Of a stretch of 64,000 bases of DNA, positions 25,289 through 35,290 are shown piece by piece. This stretch comes from Microbacterium sp. LCT-H2. Lineage in GTDB: Bacteria; Actinomycetota; Actinomycetes; Actinomycetales; Microbacteriaceae. Below the pieces are notes generated by a model. It searched no databases. It was not told the origin of the DNA and worked only from the letters and a program-made list of their open reading frames with translations. Within the stretch, counting starts at the first letter, position 1. Every line of letters starts with the position of its first letter. The DNA is taken from NCBI RefSeq assembly GCF_001866135.1, contig NZ_MODW01000001.1, forward strand, positions 620,001-684,000, written 5' to 3'. Position numbers and translations under genes: made by a program.

Positions 25289-26359
25289 CCGGCGAGGTCG
25301 TCACCCCGACGCCGACCCGGCATCGGGGACAGCGCTTCGCGACGGTCGTCGTCGCCCTCGTCATCGGCCTTCTCGTCACGAGCGTCGCGTCGATCACCAG
25401 CGGGCAGTACGACCTGTCCCCGACCGCGCTCCTGGACGTACTGTTGCGCGGCCTCGGCATCGACACCGCCGGGACTCCGGCCGCGGCGACCGACGACGGC
25501 GTGATCTACAACCTCCGCCTCCCCCGCCTGGTCCTCGGCCTGCTCGTCGGCGCCGCGCTCGCGGTCTCCGGCGTGCTCATGCAGGCCATCTTCGGCAACC
25601 CCCTCGCGGACGCCGGCGTCGTCGGCGTCTCCTCCGGCGCGGCGCTCGGGGCGGCGGCCAGCATCACGTTCGGCCTGGCCACCTTCGGCATGTGGACGAC
25701 GCCCGCCTTCGCCTTCCTCGGCGGTCTCGCGGCCGTCTTCTCCGTCTACCTCCTGAGCCGCTCCGGGGGCCGCACCGAGGTGGTCACGCTGCTGCTCACC
25801 GGCATCGCGATCAACGCCATCGCCGGCGCCGGCATGGCCTTCCTCACGTTCCTCGGCACGACCTCGACGCGCGAGCAGATCGTGTTCTGGCAGCTCGGCT
25901 CGCTGAACGGCGCCCTCTGGTCGAACATCCAGCTCGTCGCGCCGCTCGTGGCGATCGGGGTCGTCGTCGCCCTGATCGTGGCGCCGGGTCTGGATCTCTT
26001 CGCCCTCGGCGAGCGCACCGCCCGACATCTGGGCGTGCCGGTCGAGCTGCTGCGGATGGTCGTCATCGTCACGGTGGCGCTGCTCGTCTGCGCCGCAGTC
26101 GCCTTCGCGGGGATCATCGGGTTCGCCGGTCTCGTGGTGCCCCACCTCATGCGCATGCTGATCGGCCCCGCACACCTCCCGCTCGTGATCGCCTCCGCCC
26201 TCGGCGGCGCCCTCCTCATCGCGGCCGCCGACCTCGTGGCGCGCACGGCCGTACCGCTCGCGGACCTCCCCCATCGGCATGATCACGTCCCTCGTGGGCG
26301 GCCCGTTCTTCCTCTGGCTTCTCGTGCGGACGCGGCGGCAGTCGGGAGGATGGGCGTGA
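25285..26359 (+). CDS. hmuU: Haem ABC permease (FecCD family) with a one-base frameshift near its end
   Basis: Membrane subunit of the haem importer, FecCD family: GNPLADAGVVGVSSGAALGAA and the helices VAFAGIIGFAGLVVPHLMRML are diagnostic. The GTG start at 25285 overlaps the hmuT stop. At the C5 run 26268-26272 the reading frame shifts. With four C's instead of five the protein ends normally (IGMITSLVGGPFFLWLLVRTRR, stop 26357-26359). As written, it runs straight on, in frame, into the ATPase. Only the last 30 or so residues are affected. It may be an assembly error, a real fusion or slippage; no other gene in the operon is damaged. Confidence 0.75.
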
Positions 26360-27129
26360 GCCCGCGCCTGCGGGGCCAGGGGCTCACGGTGCGCGTCGGC
26401 GACGGACGCGCCATCCTCGACGACACGGCCATCGACATCCACGCCGGCGAGGTGCACGCCCTCGTCGGGCCGAACGGCGCGGGCAAGTCGACCCTGTTCG
26501 GCGTGCTCGCGGGGGACGTCGCTCCGGTGTCCGGCACCGTCCTCCTCGACGGCAGCCCCGTCGCGGGGACGCGCGCCCGCGATCTCGCCCGGCGACGCGC
26601 CGTGCTGCTGCAGGAGAACGCCGTCACCTTCCCCTTCACGGTCGAGCAGGTCGTGCGGATGGGACGCACGCCGTGGGCGCGGAGCCCGGTCGCCGAAGAG
26701 GATGACAGCGTCGTGGCGACGGCGATGGCGACGACCGAGGTCACGGCGCTGCGGGAGCGCTCCGTCCCCTCGCTCTCCGGCGGTGAGCGCGCGCGGGTGG
26801 CGCTGGCCCGTGTACTCGCCCAGGACACCGGGATCCTGCTGCTCGACGAGCCGACGGCAGCCCTGGACCTCAAGCATCACGAAGACGTCATGCGGGTGAT
26901 CCGCAGACGGGCGGAGGCCGGGGTCGCGGTCGCGGTCGTGTTGCACGACCTCAACGCCGCTCTCGCGCATGCCGACCGCGTCACTCTGCTGGCGGGCGGT
27001 CGGGTCGCCGCCACCGGCACGCCGGCCGAGGTCCTCACGGCCGCACGGATCGAGGAGGTCTACGGGCAGCCCGTCGACGTCTTCCCGCACCCGCACACCG
27101 GGGTGCCGCTCGTCGTTGCCCGGCGCTAG
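26350..27129 (+). CDS. hmuV: Haem ABC transporter ATP-binding protein
   Basis: ATPase driving HmuTU haem uptake. The 259 residues carry Walker A GPNGAGKST, Q-loop LLQENAVTFPF, signature LSGGERARVALAR, Walker B ILLLDEP and the switch His in VVLHDLN. The ATG at 26350 (or GTG at 26356) is preceded by CGGGAGG. It overlaps the repaired permease stop by a few bases and, 3', shares 4 bp with the convergent SCP-like gene. In the sequence as given, its frame is continuous with the upstream permease. Confidence 0.92.
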   Translation: MGVSPRLRGQGLTVRVGDGRAILDDTAIDIHAGEVHALVGPNGAGKSTLFGVLAGDVAPVSGTVLLDGSPVAGTRARDLARRRAVLLQENAVTFPFTVEQVVRMGRTPWARSPVAEEDDSVVATAMATTEVTALRERSVPSLSGGERARVALARVLAQDTGILLLDEPTAALDLKHHEDVMRVIRRRAEAGVAVAVVLHDLNAALAHADRVTLLAGGRVAATGTPAEVLTAARIEEVYGQPVDVFPHPHTGVPLVVARR

Positions 27130-27494
27130 GGGCGCAGCGGGAGGACTCCGGTGAGATCCGCACGCGTGCCCGAGGCGTGGACGCGCCCGGCCGTGGCGGC
27201 GTCCGCCCATGCCTCCGTGCCGGTCGCGACCGCGATCCACGTGGCGGCGTCCATCTCCACGACGTTCGGCGGAGTCCCCCGCGTGTGCCGCGGCCCCTGA
27301 ATCACCTGCACGGCTCCGAACGGCGGGACGCGCACCTCGACGCTGTTGCCAGGCGCCTTCTCGTCGAGCAGCTGCAGCAGGTAGCGCACCGCGGTGGCGA
27401 GCTCCGGCCGCGTCGGCTTCGTCCCGGCGGCCTCCGCGTCGCGCACGGCACCGAGCGCCGCGCGTCCGTCGACGATGTCGATCTTCCTGGCCAT
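27126..27494 (-). CDS. Sterol-carrier-like (SCP_3) family protein
   Basis: 122 residues resembling the bacterial SCP-2-like family: a hydrophobic beta region (VEVRVPPFGAVQVIQGPRHTRGTPPNVVEMDAATW) precedes a helix, AVATGTEAWADAATAGRVHASGTRADLTGVLPL. These proteins are proposed to bind lipids, but the role in actinobacteria is not established. It is monocistronic and overlaps hmuV tail to tail by 4 bp. Its 5' end lies 49 bp from the divergent Nudix gene. Confidence 0.75.
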   Translation of the reverse strand: MARKIDIVDGRAALGAVRDAEAAGTKPTRPELATAVRYLLQLLDEKAPGNSVEVRVPPFGAVQVIQGPRHTRGTPPNVVEMDAATWIAVATGTEAWADAATAGRVHASGTRADLTGVLPLRP

Positions 27495-27543
27495 CCCCCC
27501 ACCCTAGATCCGCCGCGGCGGCCCCGGTCATAAGCTCGATGGC

Positions 27544-28218
27544 ATGAGCATGCATCCCCAGGGCGCCCGCGCCGAGCTGCTCGCCGCCGCGGCCGACCAC
27601 TCCTGGAGCGTGCCGATCCCTCCGCTCGCGGATCCGGGCCGCGCCCATGACGCCTCGGTGCTCATCCTCTTCGGCGTCCTCGACCGCATCCCCGCACCGA
27701 CCGTCGATGCGGCCGTCGCCCGCGACCTCGACGTGCTGCTGCAACGCCGCGCGCCCACCCTCTCCTCGCACCCGGGGCAGGTCTCCTTCCCCGGCGGACG
27801 CGCCGAAGCGGCCGATGCCGACGCGGTCGCCACCGCGCTCCGGGAGGCCGAGGAGGAGACCGGCCTCGATCCCGCGGGAGTCGAGGTGCTCGCCACGCTT
27901 CCCGTGATCCCCCTCGCCGCGAGCAACCACCTCGTCACCCCTGTGCTCGCCTGGTGGCAGTCGCCGTCCCGCGTCGTCGCGGTCGACCACGCGGAGACCG
28001 TCGAGGTGTTCCGCGTCCCCGTCGCCCAGCTCCTCGACCCCGCGACCCGTTTCACCTCGACCCTGTCCCGCGCCGGGCGCACGTTCCGCGGACCCGCGTT
28101 CGACGTCGACGGCACGATCGTGTGGGGTTTCACCGCCATGGTGCTCGACGCCCTGTTCGATGCCACCGGCTGGACCGTGCCCTGGGACACGGCGGACGAG
28201 CGTCCCATCGAGCTCTGA
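27544..28218 (+). CDS. Nudix hydrolase, probable CoA pyrophosphatase (NudL/YeaB type)
   Basis: Hydrolyses a nucleoside diphosphate linked to another moiety, by family CoA or acyl-CoA. The 224 residues carry the CoA-specific motif LLQRRAPTLSSHPGQVSFPGG directly before the Nudix box (GGRAEAADADAVATALREAEEETGL). TAAGCT at 27531-27536 and a 7-nt gap fit leaderless initiation at 27544; the in-frame ATG at 27550 is possible. It is followed 47 bp later by purD on the same strand, which has its own promoter. Confidence 0.88.
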   Translation: MSMHPQGARAELLAAAADHSWSVPIPPLADPGRAHDASVLILFGVLDRIPAPTVDAAVARDLDVLLQRRAPTLSSHPGQVSFPGGRAEAADADAVATALREAEEETGLDPAGVEVLATLPVIPLAASNHLVTPVLAWWQSPSRVVAVDHAETVEVFRVPVAQLLDPATRFTSTLSRAGRTFRGPAFDVDGTIVWGFTAMVLDALFDATGWTVPWDTADERPIEL

Positions 28219-28265
28219 CCGGGACCCACCGGAACCCCGCGCACGCGCCTCGATAGGCTGGACGG

Positions 28266-29543
28266 GTGAAGATCCTCGTCCTCGGTTCCGGTGCCCGTGA
28301 GCACGCGATCATCCTGGCGCTGCGCGCCGAGTCCCCCGCGCACGAGATCCTCGTCGCCCCCGGCAACGCCGGCATCGCGCAGGACGCGACACCCGTCGCC
28401 CTCGACCCGCTGGACGGCGCCGCGGTGACGGCCTTCGCGAACGAGCACGCGATCGACCTCGTCGTCATCGGCCCGGAGGCCCCTCTGGTGGCGGGCGTCG
28501 CGGACGAGCTCCGCGGACGGGGTATCCCCGTGTTCGGGCCGGGCAAGGCCGCCGCGCAGCTCGAGGGCTCCAAGGCCTTCGCCAAGCGGGTCATGGACGC
28601 CGCCGGCGTGCCGACGGGCCGCGCGGTCCGGGCCGCCACGGTCGGCGAGGTCGAGGCCGCGTTCGACGACCTCGGCGCCCCCTACGTCGTCAAAGCCGAT
28701 GGGCTCGCCGCGGGCAAGGGCGTCATCGTCACCTCCGACCGCGCCGAGGCCCTGGCTCACGCGGAGCAGTACCTCCCGGCCGGCCCCGTCCTCGTCGAGG
28801 AGTTCCTGTCCGGCCCCGAGGTCTCGCTGTTCTTCCTCAGCGACGGCGACACCGTGCGCGCGCTCAGCCCGGCCCAGGACTTCAAGCGGGCCCTCGACGG
28901 CGACGCCGGCCCCAACACCGGCGGTATGGGGGCGTACTCCCCGCTGCCCTGGCTCGCGGAGCAGTTCGGCAGCGAGCAGGCATTCGTGGAAGAGGTCACC
29001 CGCGACGTCGCCCTTCCGGTCGTCCGCCAGCTCGACGCCGAGGGCACCCCGTTCATCGGCCTCCTCTACGCCGGTCTCATCCTCACCCCGCAGGGCGTGC
29101 GGGTGATCGAGTTCAACGCGCGCTTCGGCGACCCGGAGACCCAGGTCGTGCTGCCGCGACTGGAGACCCCGCTGTCGCAGCTCCTCTTCGCCGCCGCCTC
29201 CGGCACCCTCGAGGACCAGCCCGAGCCCGTGTTCCGCGATGAGGTCGCGATCACCGTGGTCCTGGCGAGCGAGGGGTATCCGGAGGCGCCGCAGACCGGG
29301 CGTCCGATCGAGGGTCTGGACGATGCGGCCGCCGTGGAGGGGGTCCGACTGGTGCACGCCGCGACCGCGAGTCCCGACGCACCGGGGGGTTCGCTCATCG
29401 CGACGGGTGGCCGTGTGCTGAACGTCGTCGCCGTGGCCGCGGACTTCCGCACCGCCCGCGACCGCGCCTACGACGCCCTCGGCCGCATCCGCCTCGAGGG
29501 GTCCCACCACCGCACCGACATCGCTGCCCGCGTCGCTCGCTGA
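28266..29543 (+). CDS. purD: Phosphoribosylamine--glycine ligase (GAR synthetase)
   Basis: Second step of purine synthesis: phosphoribosylamine, glycine and ATP give GAR. The 425-residue ATP-grasp enzyme has the N-terminal GSGAREHA signature, ATP-grasp loop VKADGLAAGKGV and metal-site ARFGDPETQ. It starts with GTG; TAGGCT (28254-28259) 6 nt upstream indicates leaderless transcription. No purine operator was recognised. Confidence 0.97.
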   Translation: MKILVLGSGAREHAIILALRAESPAHEILVAPGNAGIAQDATPVALDPLDGAAVTAFANEHAIDLVVIGPEAPLVAGVADELRGRGIPVFGPGKAAAQLEGSKAFAKRVMDAAGVPTGRAVRAATVGEVEAAFDDLGAPYVVKADGLAAGKGVIVTSDRAEALAHAEQYLPAGPVLVEEFLSGPEVSLFFLSDGDTVRALSPAQDFKRALDGDAGPNTGGMGAYSPLPWLAEQFGSEQAFVEEVTRDVALPVVRQLDAEGTPFIGLLYAGLILTPQGVRVIEFNARFGDPETQVVLPRLETPLSQLLFAAASGTLEDQPEPVFRDEVAITVVLASEGYPEAPQTGRPIEGLDDAAAVEGVRLVHAATASPDAPGGSLIATGGRVLNVVAVAADFRTARDRAYDALGRIRLEGSHHRTDIAARVAR

Positions 29544-29559
29544 CCGCGTTGAAGTAGCG

Positions 29560-29596
29560 CAAATGGCTGCATCCCAGCCGGGAATGCAGCCATTTG
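29560..29596. terminator. Bidirectional terminator between purD and the glutamine ABC operon
   Basis: Perfect 13-bp stem CAAATGGCTGCAT with its complement and an 11-nt loop, between two convergent stop codons. Confidence 0.8.
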
Positions 29597-29612
29597 AGCG
29601 ACTCGAACGGGG

Positions 29613-30337
<725 letters not shown>

Positions 30338-30341
<4 letters not shown>

Positions 30342-31822
30342 GCGTTGGCCTTCCTCTCCAGGCGGTTCGCGAGCAGCGTCAGCAGCGTGATCACGACGAA
30401 GTAGATGATGGCGACGATCGTCAGCACCTGCGCCGAAAGATACGTCGAGGCGATGATCTGGCGCGAGACGAACGTCAGCTCGGCGAGACCGATGACGCTG
30501 ATGAGCGAGGTGTCCTTCAGCGTGATGATGCCCTGGTTCACGAACGACGGGATCATGATCCGGAACGCCTGCGGCAGCACGACCTTGCGCATCGTCTTCC
30601 AGTGGCTGAGGCCGAGCGAACGCGACGCCTCCGCCTGACCGGGGTCGACGGCCTGGATGCCGCCGCGGATGATCTCCGTCATGTACGCACCGGTGTTCAG
30701 CGACAGGGTGATCGCACCGGCCACGAACGGGTCGAACTTCAGGTCGGGGATCAGCTGCGGGATGGCGAAGAACACGAAGAACGCCTGGATCAGGATCGGG
30801 GTCCCGCGGAAGACGTAGACGTAGGCCGTCGCGATCCAGCGGAACGGCGCGAACTTCGACAGGCGCCCGAAGCCGAAGATGATCCCGAGGATGAACGCCG
30901 CGATCACCGCGACGATCGTGGCGAGGATGGTGAGCCACAGACCCTGCATCAGGGCCGGCCAGTACTTCACCGCGACCGAGATAATGTCGGTGGGCTGCGC
31001 CTCCTGCGCGTCGTCACCCGTCGCGAGGTAGGTGTCCACGATCTCGTCGTACGCGCCGGATTCCTGCAGGTTGGCGAGCCCGGCGTTGAACATCTCCAGG
31101 AGCTCGGCGTTCTCGCCCTTGTTGACCGCGAAGCCGTACTCGCCGCCGAGCGCGGGCTCGCCGACCAGGCGGAAGCCCGACCCCTGCTGGATGCCGTAGG
31201 CGAGCACGGGGAAGTCCTCGAAGTAGCCGACGGCCTGACCTGCCTTGACCGCATCGACCATGTCGGTCGTGTCCTGGTAGGGCGTGATCCGGAAGCCGTA
31301 CTCGTCGGCGTTCTCCTCGGCGAAGGTCTGCCCCTGGGTGCCGGTCTTGACCGCGACGGTCTTGCCGTTCAGGTCGTCGAGGGACTGGATGTCGCTGGAC
31401 TCGAGCACCCCGAGCTGCACGCCGCTGGTGAAGTACGGGTCGCTGAAGTCGAAGGTCTGCTGGCGCTCCTCGGTGATCGACATCCCGGCCATGACGGCGT
31501 CGACCTGGTTCGACTGCAGCGCCTGCACCGCGGCGTCGAAGCCGAGCTGGCGGATCTCCACGTCGAAGCCCTGGTCCTCCGCGATCGCGCGCAGGAGGTC
31601 CATGTCGATGCCGACGAGGTCGCCGGACTCGTCCGTGAACTCGAACGGCGCGAAGGTCGTGTCGGTGCCGATGACGTAGGTCTCGCCGTCGTCGGCCGCG
31701 GTGGCGGGCACGGCTCCGGCGAGTAGTGCTCCGGCGGCGACGAGCGCGGCGAGAGCGGTCGCGCCGGCGGTGCGGCCGAACCGCCGCAGACGGCTCGGCG
31801 GAGAGGATGGATGGCGGCTCAC
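30338..31822 (-). CDS. Fused amino-acid binding protein and permease (GlnH-GlnP type)
   Basis: One 494-residue chain joins an extracellular polar-amino-acid binding domain (about 40-280: [36 protein letters not shown]; a strong [22 protein letters not shown]) to a HisM-like permease (about 290-494: [23 protein letters not shown]-type loop [24 protein letters not shown]). The architecture is like GlnP of Lactococcus. A signal peptide is present at the N-terminus. The GTG at 31822 has GAGGAG 8 nt before it and is preferred to the far-upstream start of the frame at 31876. The substrate is probably glutamine/glutamate or another polar amino acid. Confidence 0.9.
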
Positions 31823-31960
31823 GTCGAGTGCTCCTCGGGGTTCGGAAGGGCGACCCGGCGGCCGCCGACCATCCACCCTAACCCCGCACCTCTCGCGCGC
31901 CGGAATCTCGGCGCGACCCCGAACAGCGCCGGAACCCGCGTGGATACCGGCGTGTCGGGG

Positions 31961-33502
31961 TCATCGCGGTCGAGCCGGAGGGGTCGCGGCGACGGCCTCG
32001 TCCTTCCGATCCTGCCCGCGGAGGAACAGCGAGGCGACCAGCGCGATGAGGATGACGCCGGCGGGCAGCAGCAGGGTCTGGGACATGCCGGCCGCGAAGC
32101 CCTCGGCGACTTGCGGCGGCAGCGCGCCGCTGCCCGTGCCGGCCGGAGCGTCGGCCAGACCGGGGAGGTTCGCCTCCAGCCGCGACTGCATGAACGCGGC
32201 GATCGAGGCGGAGCCGATGACCGAGCCGATGGTGCGGGTGGTGTTGTAGATGCCCGCGCCGGCACCCGCCTGTCGCGGCGGCAGCTTGCGCGTGGCCGTG
32301 GTCGCCAGCGGCCCCCACATGCCCGCGTTGCCGATGCCCATCAGCGCGGACGGCAGCAGGAACATCAGGATCGGGGTGTCCATCGTGGTCAGTGCGGAGT
32401 ACCAGACCAAGGCACCCGCGACGCAGAGCAGACCGGGGACGAGGATGATGCGCGGGTCGACACGATCCAGGATCTTCCCGGCGACCGGCGCGAGCACGCC
32501 CGACAGCACGGCCATCGGGATGAGCAGCATCGCGGCCTCGGTGGGGGTGAGGCCGCGCGCGGTCTGCAGGAAGAACATCATCGGCAGCGACATGCTCGTG
32601 ACCGTGAAGCCGACCGCGGCGATCGCGACGTTCGCGCCGGAGAAGTTCCGGTCGCGGAAGAGCGCCAGCGGCACGAGGGGCTCGCTCCGGGTGCGCGCCT
32701 GCTGCACGATGAAGAGCGCGAGCACCACGACGCCGGCGATGATGAGGCCCCAGACCGAGATCGGTCCCACGATGGTCCCCCAGTCGTACTTCTCGCCCTC
32801 CTGCAGCCCGAAGACGATGAGGAACAGCGCGAGCGCGCTGAGGACGACGCCGACGAGGTCGAACCGGTGCGGGTGCGTCTTCAGCTTCGGCACGAGGATC
32901 CAGGCGAGCACGAAGGCGACCACGCCGACGGGGAGGTTGACGAAGAAGATCCACTCCCACCCGAAGCCGTCGACGAGCAGGCCACCCGCGAGGGGGCCGA
33001 CGAGCGTGGCGACGCCGGCCGTGGCACCCCAGAGGCCCATCGCCGCGCCGCGCCGGTTCGGCGGGAACGTGCGGGTGATGACGGCCATGGTCTGCGGCGT
33101 CATGAACGCGGCGCCGAGACCCTGGACCGCGCGGGCCGCGATCAGGCCCTCGAGCGTCGTCGACAGTCCGCACCAGAGCGAGGCGAGGGTGAAGACCGCG
33201 AGCCCGATGAGGTAGATGTTCTTCGGGCCGAAGCGGTCGCCGAGTCGTCCGGTGATGAGCAGCGGCACGGCGTAGGCGAGCAGGTAGGCGCTGGTGACCC
33301 ACACGACGTTGTCGAGGTTGTTCGTGTCGGGGTCGAGGGCGGCCTTGATCGCCGGGTTCGCGACGGACACGATCGTGGTGTCGACGAGGATCATGAAGAA
33401 CCCGATGACGAGGGCCCAGAGCGCCGGCCACGGACTCTTCGGCGCGTGACCGGCGGCGAAGGGCCCCGTCTCGGGCCCCGAGGTCTGGCGGGAATCGGTC
33501 AT
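31961..33502 (-). CDS. DHA2-family (EmrB/QacA) multidrug MFS exporter
   Basis: Proton-driven drug exporter, 513 residues with about 14 hydrophobic segments. Family motif A LITGRLGDRFGPKNIY, motif C in GLWGATAGVATLVGPLAGGLLVD and D1 motif FFMILVDTTIVSVA are present. Its ATG overlaps the padR stop by 4 bp, so it is translated from the padR transcript and probably induced when PadR releases its operator. Confidence 0.93.
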   Translation of the reverse strand: MTDSRQTSGPETGPFAAGHAPKSPWPALWALVIGFFMILVDTTIVSVANPAIKAALDPDTNNLDNVVWVTSAYLLAYAVPLLITGRLGDRFGPKNIYLIGLAVFTLASLWCGLSTTLEGLIAARAVQGLGAAFMTPQTMAVITRTFPPNRRGAAMGLWGATAGVATLVGPLAGGLLVDGFGWEWIFFVNLPVGVVAFVLAWILVPKLKTHPHRFDLVGVVLSALALFLIVFGLQEGEKYDWGTIVGPISVWGLIIAGVVVLALFIVQQARTRSEPLVPLALFRDRNFSGANVAIAAVGFTVTSMSLPMMFFLQTARGLTPTEAAMLLIPMAVLSGVLAPVAGKILDRVDPRIILVPGLLCVAGALVWYSALTTMDTPILMFLLPSALMGIGNAGMWGPLATTATRKLPPRQAGAGAGIYNTTRTIGSVIGSASIAAFMQSRLEANLPGLADAPAGTGSGALPPQVAEGFAAGMSQTLLLPAGVILIALVASLFLRGQDRKDEAVAATPPARPR

Positions 33503-34110
33503 TGCTGTGCAGCCTTTCGCTGAGCGCGGTAGCGGTCGGTGTCGTCGAAGGCGTCGGGGCCCCAGCGGAGCTCGTCGCCGTCGAGGCGGGTGAGGAGGGT
33601 GTCGAGCCAGCGGAGCTCGGCGTCGAGCAGCGCCTCCTGCCGTTCGATCTCGACGAGGACCTGCGGCGGGACGCCCTTGGTGCGGGCGGCGGCGAGGCCG
33701 TCGTGGTGCAGCGCGTACGAGGCGACGAGCGCCTCCCGTCGCTCCTGCAGCAGCGCGACGGCGTCGTCGCGGTCGAGGTTGTGCGACTCGGCGAGCGCGA
33801 CGCGGGCGTCGGTCTCGCGGTCGATGCGGGGGAGGGCACGACGCACCCACGCGACCACCGCCTCCCGACCGGCGTCGGTGAGGGTGTAGGTCGTCCGCTC
33901 CGGTCGGTTGCCCTCGCGATCCGTGCCGACCTCGTCGAGCAGACCCGCCCGCTGGAGCCGCGCGACCGTGTGGTACAGCGTGCCGTTGGTGACGGTGATG
34001 AGCCGGTCGTCGTGACGCGCGCGAAGCAGCCGCACCATCTCGTACGGATGCATGTCGCTCTCGCGAAGCAGCGCGAGCACCATCACCCCGAGGGGCGTGA
34101 GTCCCGCCAC
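33499..34110 (-). CDS. PadR-family transcriptional regulator
   Basis: Ligand-responsive repressor, probably controlling itself and the downstream exporter. The 203 residues have the PadR winged helix (LTPLGVMVLALLRESDMHPYEMVRLL; NGTLYHTVARLQRAGLLDE) followed by the long C-terminal helical dimerisation domain. The GTG at 34110 lies 4 nt after AGGGA; an adjacent GTG at 34113 is equally in frame. A perfect PadR-like palindrome lies 54 bp upstream. Confidence 0.88.
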   Translation of the reverse strand: MAGLTPLGVMVLALLRESDMHPYEMVRLLRARHDDRLITVTNGTLYHTVARLQRAGLLDEVGTDREGNRPERTTYTLTDAGREAVVAWVRRALPRIDRETDARVALAESHNLDRDDAVALLQERREALVASYALHHDGLAAARTKGVPPQVLVEIERQEALLDAELRWLDTLLTRLDGDELRWGPDAFDDTDRYRAQRKAAQQ

Positions 34111-34163
34111 CACATCCCTGCTCTTCCCCACGCCTCTCCCCGATCTGCTGTCGCCCCCGCTAA

Positions 34164-34181
34164 ATAGTCCACATGGACTAT
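34164..34181. promoter_or_regulatory. PadR operator
   Basis: ATAGTCCA-CA-TGGACTAT is a perfect 8-bp-arm palindrome in the promoter of padR and the drug exporter; TATTTA just upstream on the minus strand could be part of the promoter. Assignment follows from position and form. Confidence 0.7.
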
Positions 34182-34198
34182 ACACCCGCCCTTCCTCC

Positions 34199-34280
34199 GC
34201 CGAGACCCCGTATTTCCGGCGAGACCCCGGGGTCGCGACGCGCACACCCCGGGGTCTCGACGCGAACGCGGGGTCTCGGC
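34199..34280. repeat. Nested GC-rich palindrome (GAGACCCC family)
   Basis: Outer 12-bp arms (34199-34210 and 34269-34280, GCCGAGACCCCG) enclose 14-bp arms (34220-34233 and 34246-34259, CGAGACCCCGGGGT). It lies between padR and purC, just upstream of the purC promoter. A related element is at 52673-52750. Confidence 0.8.
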
Positions 34281-34314
34281 GCGGAAGAGCACGCATCACC
34301 GGGATAATGGGCGG

Positions 34315-35190
34315 GTGAGCACACCGTCCGCAGGAAACGCGCAGGCCATCCCCGGGTGGCGACACCTCTACTCCGGAAAGGTCCGCGACCTCTATGCCTC
34401 GGAGGACCCGGCAGACACCCGCATCCTCGTCGTCGCGTCCGACCGGGTGAGCGCTTTCGACATCGTGCTCTCCCCCGGCATCACCGACAAGGGTGCTCTG
34501 CTGACCCGCCTCAGCCGCTGGTGGTTCGCCCAGCTCGACGTTCCGAACCATCTCACGGACGGCGACCTGCCGGAGGAGGTGGCCGATCGCGCCATGCTCG
34601 CCCAGTCGCTCGAGATGCTGCCGATCGAGTGCGTCGTGCGCGGGTACATCACCGGCTCCGGCTGGGCCGAGTACCAGGAGCACGGCACCGTGTGCGGCAT
34701 CGCCCTGCCGGCAGGCCTGCAGAACGGCGACCGTCTCCCTGAGCCGCTGTTCACCCCGGCTTACAAGGCACCGATGGGCGAACACGACGAGAACATCACG
34801 TTCGACCGCGTCGTCGAGCTCGTCGGGGCGGACCGGGCGGCCGAGCTCCGCGACGCCTCGCTCGCGATCTACCGTCGGGCCGCGGCCATCGCCGAGGAGA
34901 AGGGCCTCATCCTCGCCGACACGAAGTTCGAGTTCGGGACCGACGCCGACGGCACCCTCCGCCTCGCCGACGAGGTGCTCACGAGCGATTCCTCCCGGTA
35001 CTGGGACGCCGAGGCCTGGCGCACGGGATCGACCCCGGCCGAGCGGATGGCGAGCTTCGACAAGCAGATCGTGCGCGACTGGCTCGCGGCGAACTGGGAC
35101 AAGCAGGGCGAGCCCCCCGTGCTGCCCGAGGAGGTCGTGGCGCGGACGGCCGCCCGGTACCGCGAGCTCATCGACTGCCTCGGTGCCTGA
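34315..35190 (+). CDS. purC: SAICAR synthetase
   Basis: Purine synthesis step: CAIR, aspartate and ATP give SAICAR. The 291-residue length fits the long actinobacterial/yeast form. Visible motifs are YSGKVRDLY at the nucleotide site, ECVVRGYITGSGWAEY and LADTKFEFG. It starts with GTG; GATAAT (34303-34308) 6 nt upstream supports leaderless transcription. It is separated from purD by the transporter and exporter islands. Confidence 0.97.
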   Translation: MSTPSAGNAQAIPGWRHLYSGKVRDLYASEDPADTRILVVASDRVSAFDIVLSPGITDKGALLTRLSRWWFAQLDVPNHLTDGDLPEEVADRAMLAQSLEMLPIECVVRGYITGSGWAEYQEHGTVCGIALPAGLQNGDRLPEPLFTPAYKAPMGEHDENITFDRVVELVGADRAAELRDASLAIYRRAAAIAEEKGLILADTKFEFGTDADGTLRLADEVLTSDSSRYWDAEAWRTGSTPAERMASFDKQIVRDWLAANWDKQGEPPVLPEEVVARTAARYRELIDCLGA

Positions 35191-35290
35191 CGCCGCGCTC
35201 CTCGCGGCCGCGGGACGCACAGGGAACACTCAGGAATCGGTAGTGTTGCTCCAGCACTCCGCCCCCGATCCCGAACCCTGAGGAGCCCGC

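Noticed and set aside
24946..27990. Long minus-strand open frame across the haem transporter genes
   Set aside because: Shadow frame of hmuTUV; no domains, charged low-complexity translation.
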